In this document: positions 8,760 to 18,569 of the stretch, in pieces | How positions within the stretch are numbered: the first letter of the stretch is position 1 | Layout of the letters: each line of letters starts with the position of its first letter | Source: Saprospiraceae bacterium UBA7328 | GTDB taxonomy: Bacteria > Bacteroidota > Bacteroidia > Chitinophagales > Saprospiraceae | Assembly (NCBI GenBank): GCA_002471345.1 | Contig: DKPS01000230.1 | Location: 1,475 to 46,286, forward strand | Reading direction: 5' to 3' | Length of the DNA: 44,812 nt | Program-made: the position numbers and the translations under genes | Notes under the pieces: generated by a model | What the model was told of the DNA's origin: nothing | The model's database searches: none | Seen by the model: the letters and a program-made list of their open reading frames with translations, nothing else

Positions 8760-9548
8760 TCACATCATCATTCCACTACTTCCTCTCACCAAAAACCCAC
8801 CATCTAACGGTACATAATTGCCAGTCATAAAGCTTCCAGCTCTAGAGCACATATAAATCACAAGTCCTGCTATATCTTCTGGCCTTCCAGATCTGCCTAT
8901 TGGAACAAGTTTTTCGTGGAGTGACTCATCTACATAAGCTGTCATCTTACTTGGGAATAAACCAGGTCCTATAGCATTCACTAATATTTGATCTTTGATA
9001 AGGTCTCTTGCTAAAATCTTAGTTAATTGCATCACTGCAGCTTTACTTGGGCCATAAGAGTAAGAACTGATTGAATCTGCATCTACAGCAGCTACAGAGC
9101 TTATATTAACCACTCGACTAGGGTCGTCCTTACTTGCTGATGTCTTGAGCATTGGTAATAGAGCTTGAGTCAAAAAGAAAACTGATTTGACATTAAGGTC
9201 CATGATCTTATCCCAACCTTTTTCTGGAAACTCACCTAATGGTGCTCCCCATGTGGCACCTGAATTATTAATCAATATATCCAGTTGCTTTTCTCTGCTA
9301 TTCAGTTCAGCTGCAAGTGAATCAATATTTTCTGTTTTAGAAAGATCCATAGGTATAGGGACGCACTCTCCTTTTCCTAAATTGTTCATTTTTTCGGCGA
9401 AGGCTATCAAAGCATCTGCTGATCTAGAGCTGATGTAAACTTTTACTCCAGATTCTATTAATCCTTGAGTAATCATTGCTCCAATGCCCCTTGCGCCTCC
9501 TGTCACTAAGGCAACTTTACCTTTTAGGTTAAATATATTTTCTATCAT
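8760..9548 (-). CDS. Short-chain dehydrogenase/reductase (SDR)
   Basis: 262 residues, classical SDR. NAD(P)-dependent oxidoreduction of a hydroxyl or keto group. The cofactor motif TGGARGIG is at 16-23, NNSG at 94-97, the catalytic Ser near 151 and the YGPSK catalytic pair Y165/K169; the C-terminal GNYVPLDGGF is typical. An Arg-rich SSRSAD after the second strand favours NADP(H). The overall style resembles RhlG/FabG-like enzymes, but the substrate cannot be told. It starts 9 bp after the stop of the nitronate monooxygenase-like gene, so the two are co-transcribed and end at the terminator at 8551-8586. Confidence 0.88.
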   Translation of the reverse strand: MIENIFNLKGKVALVTGGARGIGAMITQGLIESGVKVYISSRSADALIAFAEKMNNLGKGECVPIPMDLSKTENIDSLAAELNSREKQLDILINNSGATWGAPLGEFPEKGWDKIMDLNVKSVFFLTQALLPMLKTSASKDDPSRVVNISSVAAVDADSISSYSYGPSKAAVMQLTKILARDLIKDQILVNAIGPGLFPSKMTAYVDESLHEKLVPIGRSGRPEDIAGLVIYMCSRAGSFMTGNYVPLDGGFLVRGSSGMMM

Positions 9549-9557
9549 TTTGTCTTT

Positions 9558-10529
9558 TTAAGAATATCTATCTAATAATTGAGCTTGGCTATGTAATGCC
9601 TTTTGAAACTCGATTTTCATTCTATTTGTTAATTCACTAACTGGCAATCTATCATGAATAGTTGCCACACCTTGCCCAGCACCCCATACATTTTTCCAAG
9701 CTTTCACATCACTTCCTGCTTCCAACTTTCCAAAGTCAATTTTCGCTTTAGTCTCCCAAATCTCCTTTGTGATGCCTGCAGCCTCAAGACTTCCTTTAAG
9801 GTAGTTTCCATTTACTCCTGAAATTGAAGCGGTGTACACGATATCTGACGTTCCGCTTTCAATAATCATATTTTGATAGTCCTCTGATGCTATTGCCTCA
9901 TTTGTATTAATAAATCTAGTACCCATATATGCAAGATCTGCACCCATCTGAAGAGCAGTTGCTATATCCCTGCCATTACTCAGAGCTCCTGATAATAAAA
10001 TGGCCCCGTCAAACATTTTTCTTACCTCAGTTACAAATGGAATTGGATTATGAGTCCCTGCATGTCCTCCAGCACCAGCACAAACCAAAATCAAACCATC
10101 TACTCCAGCATCTATCGCCTTTTGAGCATGACGTGTATTAATAACATCATGAAAGACCAGTCCTCCATAACTATGCACTTCATCCACTAAATCACTCACA
10201 GCACCAAGTGAAGTCACTACAACCGGCACTTTTTGCCTCACCACTACTTCAAGATCTTTTTCTAATCTAGGGTTTGTGCGGTGTACAATAAGGTTCACTC
10301 CATAAGGAGCTGCCTTTTTACCAGTTTCCGCTTCATGCTTTTTAATCCCATCTTTTATCTCTATAACCCACTCCTCAAATCCTTCTGTGCTTCTATTATT
10401 TAATGCAGGAAAGGTGCCCAATATTCCATTTTTACAACACTCCAGGACCAGTTGAGTCTGAGAAATAATGAACATCGGTGCCGCAACTAAGGGGAGTTCC
10501 AAGCTATCTAATATTTCCTTTTTGGTCAT
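9558..10529 (-). CDS. Nitronate monooxygenase-like FMN enzyme
   Basis: 323 residues, TIM-barrel FMN protein of the 2-nitropropane dioxygenase/nitronate monooxygenase family. It starts with LPLVAAPMFIIS, has the AGAGGHAG motif (151-158, H156 being the usual catalytic base), GALSNGRDIATALQMGADL (181-199) and GTRF (203-206), which bind the FMN phosphate. Such enzymes oxidise alkyl nitronates, often as detoxification of propionate-3-nitronate; some relatives are enoyl reductases or have other substrates. First gene of a two-gene transcript with the SDR. About 260 bp separates it from the end of the permease array. Confidence 0.82.
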   Translation of the reverse strand: MTKKEILDSLELPLVAAPMFIISQTQLVLECCKNGILGTFPALNNRSTEGFEEWVIEIKDGIKKHEAETGKKAAPYGVNLIVHRTNPRLEKDLEVVVRQKVPVVVTSLGAVSDLVDEVHSYGGLVFHDVINTRHAQKAIDAGVDGLILVCAGAGGHAGTHNPIPFVTEVRKMFDGAILLSGALSNGRDIATALQMGADLAYMGTRFINTNEAIASEDYQNMIIESGTSDIVYTASISGVNGNYLKGSLEAAGITKEIWETKAKIDFGKLEAGSDVKAWKNVWGAGQGVATIHDRLPVSELTNRMKIEFQKALHSQAQLLDRYS

Positions 10530-10792
10530 TCTCTGATTTTCGGCAAAGTAATTTTATTTTGAACTAGGTTTGGGTATAACAAGGGCAATAAAGAATAAAA
10601 GACTAAAAGCAATTTTCCCCTAACTGAGATTCTTGTTATAGAAATTCAGATACAAAATAGGATCAGTCACTTATATATTCAATGAAAGTGATTCTGTTCT
10701 ATTTAAATTCAAATTAGAAAAGACTAATTAGGACCTAATAAGGAAGGATCAGTAACAAATTGATTCTTGATGAATTAAAAATGGTCTGCTAA

Positions 10793-13210
10793 TCATTCAT
10801 GTCTCAATGATTTTATTGGATTTGCGAATGCAGATTTTGCTGTCTGAAAACTCACCGTTACCCATGCTATCAACATAGCCACAATAGCCGCAAAAAAGAA
10901 TATGCTAATGCCAACAGGTATTCTGTAAGCAAACTCCTGTAACCATTCACTCATGACGTACCAAGCAATAGGAGATGCTATCACCGCCGCGATAATAACA
11001 AGCCATGTAAATTCTTTAGAAAGTAAAAGCATGATATTCGATGTCGACGCACCTAATATCTTTCTAATTCCTACTTCCTTTTTCTTTTGCTCTGCCATAA
11101 ACGAGGCGAGACCTGCTAGTCCAAGACATGCCACAAAAATGGCCAACAATGCGAATATTCCAAATATTTTTCCTTGTCGTTCTTCTGCACTATATAGCTC
11201 AGCATAGTTTTCATCTACGAAGGTATATTCAAAAGAAACATCAGGGTTAAATTGGGTATAAACGTCTTCAATATATCCAATTGTGTTAGAGATATTATCA
11301 GGACGTATTCTGACAGCATAGTTCCATGCCATATAGGGGGCAATAAAATAGACTGTTGGTATGATTGGCTTTTTCAATGTTTCAAAATGGAAATCTTTAA
11401 TAACTCCAATAACTTGTCCATCTCTTTCTACCCATTGTCCTACATCCCAATCATTAATCTCAGAACTTCCAAAAGTCTTTCCTACTGCAGATTTATTCGT
11501 CCAACCCAAATCTTTCACGGCAGCTTCATTAAGGACAAATGCACCTTTTTCATCGCTCGGGAATTCTCGTGAAAAACTTCTACCTGCCGTCATTTCGAAG
11601 CCCATAGTTTCGATAAAGTTATAATCGGTCCATACAGTTTGCATTCCTTTGCGCTGATCTTCTGGCACACCTTCAGGTCTAGTTCCTAACGAGCTGCTTA
11701 GTCTACCTGGAGGCACTCTAGAAGATCCTGCACCAGACAATACAGAAGGGTTTTTTAACAACTCAGTAGTGAATTCAGCATATCGCTCTCTCAACTCAAG
11801 TGGGGCACTCATCAAAACAATGTGCTCTTTGTCAAACCCTAAATCCATGTTTTTACAATAATTAAGCTGCTGATAAACAACCCCTGTAATCACCAATAAA
11901 AAAATGGAGATAGCAAATTGAAAAGCAACTAATACTTTTCTTAGAAGACCACCTTTACTTCCAGTATTTAATTTTCCAGATAGGACGCTCACTGGCTTAT
12001 AGGAAGATAACATCAAGGCAGGATAAGACCCAGCAGCAATACCAACAAAGAGGGTAATCACCAATAACCCCACCAGTAATGGAATATTATCAAATAAATT
12101 TAAAGTCAGTTCTGCTTCGGCAAGTTTGTTGAAAAATGGCAAACTAATTCTAGCGAACAATAAAGCTAACAGCAATGAAATAAAAGCCAATATCGTACTC
12201 TCACTTAAGAACTGTCCGATAAGTTGAGATCTCATGGCGCCAACCACCTTTCTCAATCCAACTTCTCTGGCTCTCAGGCTAGATTTAGCTGTAGACAGGT
12301 TCATGAAATTTATACAGGCAATGATTAAAATAAATAAGGCAATAAATGAAAAAGAGTATACATAGATTATATCACCTCCAGCTTGGTAAGATCTTATATC
12401 GTCTGACTTGAGATATACATCAGATAGAGGCTGCATGATGAGTTCAGGAGAGGCCTGCTTCCAAGCTTCTAATTTTATACCAACAAATTTGGCGAGTCTG
12501 TCTTTAAAATTTGCGGGCTTCATCTCATTAGATAACATAGCATAGGTCTCCACATATCCTTCTCCCCAATTCTCCAAAACAATACGAGAAAAAACTTGTT
12601 TGGCAGAATTCATCGAAACCATAATATCAAAATTGAATCGAGAATTTTTTGGAATTTCTTCCATTATTCCTGATACCACAAAATTCTGATCTCTAATTTT
12701 AACGGTTTTGCCAATACCATTGGCATCATTGAAATATTTCTTACTTACTTCCTCTGTGATAACCAAAGAAAAAGGGTCTTGAAGAGCAGTTAATGGGTCA
12801 CCTTTTATAAGTTTAAAATTAAAAACCTCAAAAACTTCAGGGTCTACAAATGTCAGATTTTCCTCCAGGTATGTCTCATCTTCAAAATCAATAGATTCCC
12901 TAGATTGTGGAGCAAATCGAATAATGTGATCCATATCAGGAAAATCTGTTTCTAACTCATCAGCTAGGCGATACGGCCCTATAGCTCTTTGAGTTTTGGC
13001 ACCGGTCTGAGGATTAGTTACCTGGATATTTAGTCTGTATATTTTGTCATTATTATCATGAAAATTGTCAAAGCTTATTTCCCTTTGAACATAGAGCATA
13101 ATCAAAATAACACATGCCATACCTATGGCCAACCCCAAGATATTGATTGCTGTATATCCCTTGTATCTAATTAGGTTTCGTATGGCGATTTTAAAATAAT
13201 TCTTGATCAT
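10793..13210 (-). CDS. MacB/FtsX-type ABC permease (array member 1, most distal)
   Basis: 805 residues in two similar halves. Each half has a transmembrane segment and a large periplasmic domain (MacB_PCD) followed by a three-helix FtsX block: TM1 ~20-40, periplasmic ~45-280, FtsX block ~285-420 with STAKSSLRAREVGLRKV, second half from ~430 with ASFMAEQKKKEVGIRKILG near 695-715. It ends in FANPIKSLRHE, the tail shared by the whole array. In this family the permease does not form a classical pore: it transmits ATPase motion to the periplasm, either to expel a substrate with an adaptor or to move lipoproteins. Last gene of the array, 55 bp after its neighbour. The transported substrate is unknown. 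Confidence 0.88.
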   Translation of the reverse strand: MIKNYFKIAIRNLIRYKGYTAINILGLAIGMACVILIMLYVQREISFDNFHDNNDKIYRLNIQVTNPQTGAKTQRAIGPYRLADELETDFPDMDHIIRFAPQSRESIDFEDETYLEENLTFVDPEVFEVFNFKLIKGDPLTALQDPFSLVITEEVSKKYFNDANGIGKTVKIRDQNFVVSGIMEEIPKNSRFNFDIMVSMNSAKQVFSRIVLENWGEGYVETYAMLSNEMKPANFKDRLAKFVGIKLEAWKQASPELIMQPLSDVYLKSDDIRSYQAGGDIIYVYSFSFIALFILIIACINFMNLSTAKSSLRAREVGLRKVVGAMRSQLIGQFLSESTILAFISLLLALLFARISLPFFNKLAEAELTLNLFDNIPLLVGLLVITLFVGIAAGSYPALMLSSYKPVSVLSGKLNTGSKGGLLRKVLVAFQFAISIFLLVITGVVYQQLNYCKNMDLGFDKEHIVLMSAPLELRERYAEFTTELLKNPSVLSGAGSSRVPPGRLSSSLGTRPEGVPEDQRKGMQTVWTDYNFIETMGFEMTAGRSFSREFPSDEKGAFVLNEAAVKDLGWTNKSAVGKTFGSSEINDWDVGQWVERDGQVIGVIKDFHFETLKKPIIPTVYFIAPYMAWNYAVRIRPDNISNTIGYIEDVYTQFNPDVSFEYTFVDENYAELYSAEERQGKIFGIFALLAIFVACLGLAGLASFMAEQKKKEVGIRKILGASTSNIMLLLSKEFTWLVIIAAVIASPIAWYVMSEWLQEFAYRIPVGISIFFFAAIVAMLIAWVTVSFQTAKSAFANPIKSLRHE

Positions 13211-13265
13211 GATAATTGTTGTTAATATTTTTCGAGTATTGTCTTTTTCATTAAAATATTTAATG

Positions 13266-15695
13266 CTAATCAGTTCGCAAACTTTCTACAGGGTTTGCCA
13301 GAGCCGAGCGTAATGAGTGAAATCCAACTGTAAGGAAGGCCACTAATAATGCAGCCAGACCAGCAATGATAAAAATCCAAACACCTATATCTGTCTTATA
13401 CGCAAAGTTGGCAAGCCATACTCTCATAAGATACCAGGCCAATGGCACAGCAATGACAAGAGCAAGTAATACCAAAACCATGAAATCCTTAGATAAAAGA
13501 CGGACAATTCCGGAATTGGATGCACCAAGTACTTTTCTGATGCCAATTTCTCTTCTCCTTCTTTCTGTAGCAAAAGAAGCCAAACCAAAAAGTCCAAGGC
13601 AAGCTATAAAAATGCCCAAGCCTGAAAACAAACTAAATATTTTCCCAACCCTGAGCTCAGTCTGATATATCCTTTCAAATGATTCATCCATAAATGCAAA
13701 TGAAAATGGTTGGCCAGGTGCCATTTTTTGCCAAGTGTTTTTAGCATGTGCGATAGCAGCTTCAGGATTACCAGAAGCTAATTTCATTGACAAAGAACCA
13801 CTACTAGGTGAAAAAATAAGGCTTAAGGCACCAATATTTTCTCGGAGGCTTTCAAAATGAAAGTCTTCTACAACTCCGATAATTTTCAATGGTCTCATTG
13901 TGTTTGCGAAATCCGACCCATTGTTATCGCTTCCATATAAAGAATGTTCCAAAGGCTTGTCCAAACCTAGTAATTTTGCGGCTGTTTGATTAATGATGAC
14001 TGCCTGAGAATCCGTGGCCATTTCAGCATCAAAGGCCCTTCCTTCAATCATATTCATACCCATAGTTTCAACATAATCCTCATCTATATTCCATATCTGA
14101 ATAGAAACACAGTTATCCTCTCTGACTTCTGCACTTTTACATAATGGAGAATCACTTCTTGAAGATGGTGTAGGCAAATAACTGCTGAAGGACGCACTCT
14201 TGATACTTGGATGTGAGACGAGTTGTTGTTTATATGCCTTTTTATTGTTGCCAAGAGCATATGCATCATTCAATACAAGAACTTGCTCTCGGTCAAAACC
14301 CATTTTCTTACTCTGAATAAAATTCATTTGTTTTTGGATACCTAGAGTTCCTATGATTAAAATCGCAGCAATTAAAAATTGAAAAACTACCAATCCATTT
14401 CTCAAATTCACATTTCCTATTTTATTGGAAAGTCTTCCGGAAAGCGTATGAATTGGTTTAAATCCTGAAAGGAATAAAGCAGGATAACTACCTGCTAGTA
14501 ATCCTACTATCAATACTCCAACCAAGGATACACTCCAAAATACTGGATCTCCATATGGAATGACCAAGTCTTTATTGGCCAAAGCATTATATGCAGGAAG
14601 TGTCAATTGAGTAATTATTAAACTAATTACAAAGGCCACAGATGTAAGGACAAGAGATTCACAAAGAAACTGACTCACTAAGTCTTTCTTTAAAGACCCC
14701 AAGACCTTACGAACACCAATTTCTTTAGCTCTAAGCGAAGATCTAGCAGTTGTCAAATTCATAAAATTGACACATGCAATAATTAAGATAAAAAATGCTG
14801 CAGAGAGAAAAATCCACACATACTGAATACTGCCATTTGCACCAATTTCGGCAACCAAATCGGAATGTAAATGTATATCTCTCAGTGGTTGAAAAAAGTA
14901 ATTGATATACGCTCCACTCGCAATCATTTCATCATAAGTCACCCCCATCATCATTTCGATTTGAGGAGAAATATATTTACTCATAAGATGCGGTGATACT
15001 TTTGCCTCAAAGGCAGAATGGTCTACACCTTCCTTGAGTACATAATAGGTAGGAAAATTATTACTCAACCAAACCCCATTATTGGCCTCATTTCCACCCG
15101 TCAGGCTAATAAAGAAATCAGCTTTGAAGTGGGAATTAGGAGGTAGATCGGCTATCACTCCTGTCACTTTCAATATAGTCTGATCATCTATAGTTAAAGT
15201 CTTACCAAGTGGATCTTCATTTTTGAAATATTTAGACGACATAGATGCACTGATGACCACTGTATTTGGTTCGGATAAAGCTGCCTTATCACCTTTGAGA
15301 AGATCAAAATCAAATACATCAAATAAAGTAGAGTCTGCATAAAGAACCTCACGCTCTTTATAATTTTGAGAAGTTCTCTTGACAAGAACAGATCCATAGT
15401 CTCGAAATTTCACCGCAGCTTCCACCTCAGGAAAATCATTAATTAAAGCTTGTGCGAGAGGAGCCGGAGAAACGGCATAACTTTGAAGTTTCCCACCAAA
15501 ATTAATTTCAGATGCCACTCTATATGTCCTATCAGCTTTCTTATGCCAATTATCGTAACTCAATTCATCTGCAACCCATAGTAAAATCAATAGGCAACAA
15601 GCTATTCCTATAGAAAGGCCGACCACATTAATAATGGCATTGCTCTTATTCCTTGTCAGGTTACGAAAAGCCAATTTGAAATAATTTTTATACAT
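13266..15695 (-). CDS. MacB/FtsX-type ABC permease (array member 2)
   Basis: 809 residues, intact, same duplicated architecture as its neighbours. Starts MYKNYFKLAFRNLTRNKSN, with TM1 around 19-40. The first FtsX block carries MNLTTARSSLRAKEIGVRKVLG (read in two overlapping parts near 318-340), and the second ASFATERRRREIGIRKVLGA near 700-720. The C-terminal tail is LANPVESLRTD. The paired periplasmic domains differ strongly in sequence from those of member 1 while the membrane blocks are conserved, as expected if the outer parts contact different partners or substrates. The 106-residue unknown gene lies 67 bp upstream. Confidence 0.88.
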   Translation of the reverse strand: MYKNYFKLAFRNLTRNKSNAIINVVGLSIGIACCLLILLWVADELSYDNWHKKADRTYRVASEINFGGKLQSYAVSPAPLAQALINDFPEVEAAVKFRDYGSVLVKRTSQNYKEREVLYADSTLFDVFDFDLLKGDKAALSEPNTVVISASMSSKYFKNEDPLGKTLTIDDQTILKVTGVIADLPPNSHFKADFFISLTGGNEANNGVWLSNNFPTYYVLKEGVDHSAFEAKVSPHLMSKYISPQIEMMMGVTYDEMIASGAYINYFFQPLRDIHLHSDLVAEIGANGSIQYVWIFLSAAFFILIIACVNFMNLTTARSSLRAKEIGVRKVLGSLKKDLVSQFLCESLVLTSVAFVISLIITQLTLPAYNALANKDLVIPYGDPVFWSVSLVGVLIVGLLAGSYPALFLSGFKPIHTLSGRLSNKIGNVNLRNGLVVFQFLIAAILIIGTLGIQKQMNFIQSKKMGFDREQVLVLNDAYALGNNKKAYKQQLVSHPSIKSASFSSYLPTPSSRSDSPLCKSAEVREDNCVSIQIWNIDEDYVETMGMNMIEGRAFDAEMATDSQAVIINQTAAKLLGLDKPLEHSLYGSDNNGSDFANTMRPLKIIGVVEDFHFESLRENIGALSLIFSPSSGSLSMKLASGNPEAAIAHAKNTWQKMAPGQPFSFAFMDESFERIYQTELRVGKIFSLFSGLGIFIACLGLFGLASFATERRRREIGIRKVLGASNSGIVRLLSKDFMVLVLLALVIAVPLAWYLMRVWLANFAYKTDIGVWIFIIAGLAALLVAFLTVGFHSLRSALANPVESLRTD

Positions 15696-15762
15696 CCTTA
15701 TAATTTTTCTGATTGAGAATGCCCACTATGGCCATTATTGCAATAGTTTTAATGAATCAATA

Positions 15763-16083
15763 TTACTGATTGGAAGAAGGTTTAGTCATTAATGCTTCCA
15801 TCATCAATGAGCGTTGACGCTTCCAATCTATTGTCTTTACAAAAGTCAAAGGCACATACTCTTCTGTAGGAAAATCAATATGATATATCATCCATTCATC
15901 ACCATAGTCTTGTAAAAGCTCTTGGATACATTCTATTCTATCCTCTCTCGAAGCAACACAGTCTTCCCATCGATAAAGCTCAACACGAAAATGCATTTTT
16001 TGCTTTTGACCATTGACAGCCATTTCGATATCTATTTCTTGTCGGCCGGGTAAGCTCGGAATGGGAATTGCTAGTTGTAACAT
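15763..16083 (-). CDS. Unknown 106-residue protein inside the permease array
   Basis: Not recognised. The protein is MLQLAIPIPSLPGRQEID at the start, then a mixed alpha/beta pattern (HFRVELYRWEDCVA, IQELLQDYGDEWMIYHID) and a basic segment (DWKRQRSLMMEALM). There is no signal peptide or membrane segment, so it is probably cytoplasmic. It contains an internal Cys in EDCVAS and is rich in acidic and aromatic residues. Same strand as the permeases, with 62 and 67 bp gaps on either side, so it is likely on the same transcript. A role in assembling or modulating the transporter is possible but unsupported; it could equally be a passenger gene. Confidence 0.6.
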   Translation of the reverse strand: MLQLAIPIPSLPGRQEIDIEMAVNGQKQKMHFRVELYRWEDCVASREDRIECIQELLQDYGDEWMIYHIDFPTEEYVPLTFVKTIDWKRQRSLMMEALMTKPSSNQ

Positions 16084-16145
16084 TATTTTTTAGTTTTTTG
16101 ATTACATAAAATTTTCTATGTTGTTTTATATTTCATTTCATAATT

Positions 16146-18527
16146 CTATTCAGATCTGAGACTATTAGTAGGGTTAGTAATCGCAGCATTGATACTTTGA
16201 AAACCAATTGTCAACATTACAATACTTAACATTGAGAGTCCCGCCAAAACAAATACCCAAATATTAAGTGAAATGTGATAAGTAAAATCTTGTAACCACC
16301 TATTTGCGATATACCATACCACCGGGACAGCGATCATCATTCCAATTAGTAATTGAAAAACAAAGCTCTTGATTAGTAACTTTGTAATTTGAGTGACAGT
16401 CGCTCCCAACACTTTTCTGATTCCGATTTCTTTCCTCCGCTTGATCATTTCAAATGAAACGAGCCCATATAGTCCAAGACATGCAATTAATATAGCTATC
16501 GCTGCAAATAGTGAGATCACCCGTGTCATTTGTTTCTCTTTCAAATAGTTCAGGGCAAAAAAGTCATCAAGAAAATAATAATCAAAAGGATGTCTTGCCT
16601 CAAATGTTTCCCATAGATCTTTCAGTTGTGGAATAAGGGTTCCAGATTGTTCGACATCCATTCTCACGGAAATATTACTGCGTCGATCATCGAGATACAT
16701 GATCAACGGGTTTATAGGTTGATGCAAGGAATTGTAATTGAAATCTTTGACGACTCCAACAATTGGGTAAAGCCTTTCATTATTTATAAACCGGACTGTT
16801 TTTCCCAACCCTTTTTCCCAGCCCATTTGATTAACCATTGTTTCATTTACGACTAGGGAACCTTCGTCAGATGATCGATTAAGAAATCGACCTTCTGCCA
16901 TGGTAATACCATAGGTTTTTAGATATTGACTGTCGACTCGAAATACTTGCACAGGTACTTCGTCAACACTTCCTTCTGGAAGTATAGTCGAGCCAAATGT
17001 GCCTTCAGGCATAGCAGCATTGCAAATAGAAACACTGGTTACTCCATTGAGCGATTCGATTTCATTTCTGAATGCTGTGACACTGCTATTAATACCGGGT
17101 GGAGTATGCATTACTAGGACTTGTTCTTTGTCAATACCCAAGTCACGGTTGATTAAGAAATCAAACTGTTTTTGTAATATTAAAGTACCGGCTATTAACC
17201 CAATGCTCACAGCTAGCTGTAGTGTGGTTAATATACTTCTTGGAAGCCGTCCGCCTGGCGATGACTTACTTTGACTTTGAAGGATTCCGATGGGTCGAAA
17301 CTTTGATAACAAGAGAGCTGGGAATAAACCTGATACCAGGCTAGTTATGATTATGACAATAAGTAAAAATCCCAATGACTGAGGACTGATTAAAATGCTG
17401 TTTGGTATATCCTTATCAAACCATATGTTCAGTTGTGGCAGCAAGAATTGGGAGATAGGAATAACAATAATTGCGGCTAAAGTTGTAATTCCAAATGTCT
17501 CCGTTAGAAATTGGTAAATAACATTTCTATTGGTTGCCCCCAGTACCTTCTTAACCCCAACTTCTTTTGTACGTTGAATTGATCGCGCTGTGGTTATATT
17601 GATGTAATTAAAACATGCTGTGAGCAGAATCAATAAAGTGATCATACCAAAAGTTCGTAAAAAGGTTGCGCTACCATATTTTCCACCTCTTAGAAAAAGA
17701 AGATCAAAAGAATTTAAATAAATATCTTCTAAAGGTTGAAGATAAAAGTCATATGCATCTACTCTGTTAGGCATATATCTAGCAGTGAATTCAGGCAATT
17801 TTGAGTTTATAGAATTAACCTGATCAGAACTATGCAATTGGACATAAGTATAAACCGTCTGTCCCAACCAATTATTCATAAAGTTGAAATCATGAACACC
17901 TGATTGTGCTTCTGTTGATGCCCATGAAGCTATTGCATCATATTGAATGTGTGATTGCCTTGGAGCGTTCGCTATTATTCCTGCGACATTGTACAACTGC
18001 TCATCTATGCCTTTGAAAGTCTTTCCTATAGGATTTTCATTACTGAATAATGTTTCCGCTACTTTTGAAGTAAGAAGGACTTGACCGGGTTGTGAAAGTA
18101 GTTTTCTCGGATCACCTCCTTCTAAAATTTCAAAATCAAATAAATTGAAGAAATTAGGATCTGCAAAGACCCAATTATTTATTGTAATATTCTGGTTTTC
18201 ATAAGAGATCAGTACATCGTCGAACCACGGGCTCATATGAGCTGATGTAATTACTTCAGGAAAGTCGCTCTTGAGAGCTGCGGCCATTAATCCAGGACTT
18301 TCAGCATTTTTGCTTATATCACCTGATGGGGATTTTTGGATCTTGTTGATTCGAAAAATCTGGTCAGATTTTGAATGAAATTTATCATAAGCAATCTCAT
18401 CGCTAATCACTACAAAAGCAAGCATTACGGCTGTTAATCCAATAATAACACCTGACAAAGTAATTATTGAATAAACCCTTTGACGTAAAAAGGTCCGGAA
18501 CAATATGAGTAGATTATGATAAAACAT
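16146..18527 (-). CDS. MacB/FtsX-type ABC permease (array member 3, most divergent)
   Basis: 793 residues. The N-terminus (MFYHNLLILFRTFLRQRVYS) departs from the K-N-Y-F-K-I-A-x-R-N-L pattern of the other members, and the first TM (VIIGLTAVMLAFVVIS) is also distinct, making this the most divergent copy. The rest keeps the pattern: ITTARSIQRTKEVGVKKVLG near 310-330, the linker GGRLPRSILTTLQLAVSIG near 420, SFEMIKRRKEIGIRKVLGA near 685-705, tail ITNPTNSLRSE. Intact reading frame. It sits between the 106-residue gene and the interrupted member 4 (42 bp gap). Confidence 0.87.
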   Translation of the reverse strand: MFYHNLLILFRTFLRQRVYSIITLSGVIIGLTAVMLAFVVISDEIAYDKFHSKSDQIFRINKIQKSPSGDISKNAESPGLMAAALKSDFPEVITSAHMSPWFDDVLISYENQNITINNWVFADPNFFNLFDFEILEGGDPRKLLSQPGQVLLTSKVAETLFSNENPIGKTFKGIDEQLYNVAGIIANAPRQSHIQYDAIASWASTEAQSGVHDFNFMNNWLGQTVYTYVQLHSSDQVNSINSKLPEFTARYMPNRVDAYDFYLQPLEDIYLNSFDLLFLRGGKYGSATFLRTFGMITLLILLTACFNYINITTARSIQRTKEVGVKKVLGATNRNVIYQFLTETFGITTLAAIIVIPISQFLLPQLNIWFDKDIPNSILISPQSLGFLLIVIIITSLVSGLFPALLLSKFRPIGILQSQSKSSPGGRLPRSILTTLQLAVSIGLIAGTLILQKQFDFLINRDLGIDKEQVLVMHTPPGINSSVTAFRNEIESLNGVTSVSICNAAMPEGTFGSTILPEGSVDEVPVQVFRVDSQYLKTYGITMAEGRFLNRSSDEGSLVVNETMVNQMGWEKGLGKTVRFINNERLYPIVGVVKDFNYNSLHQPINPLIMYLDDRRSNISVRMDVEQSGTLIPQLKDLWETFEARHPFDYYFLDDFFALNYLKEKQMTRVISLFAAIAILIACLGLYGLVSFEMIKRRKEIGIRKVLGATVTQITKLLIKSFVFQLLIGMMIAVPVVWYIANRWLQDFTYHISLNIWVFVLAGLSMLSIVMLTIGFQSINAAITNPTNSLRSE

Positions 18528-18569
18528 ATATTCTAAGTGTAGGTGCTATAAGTCAATAAAATTTCATAT

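Noticed and set aside
10727..10739. 13-base palindrome ATTAGG-A-CCTAAT between the permease array and the NMO-like gene
   Set aside because: AT-rich and short, with only one base between arms; chance occurrence is likely and no operator family is suggested.
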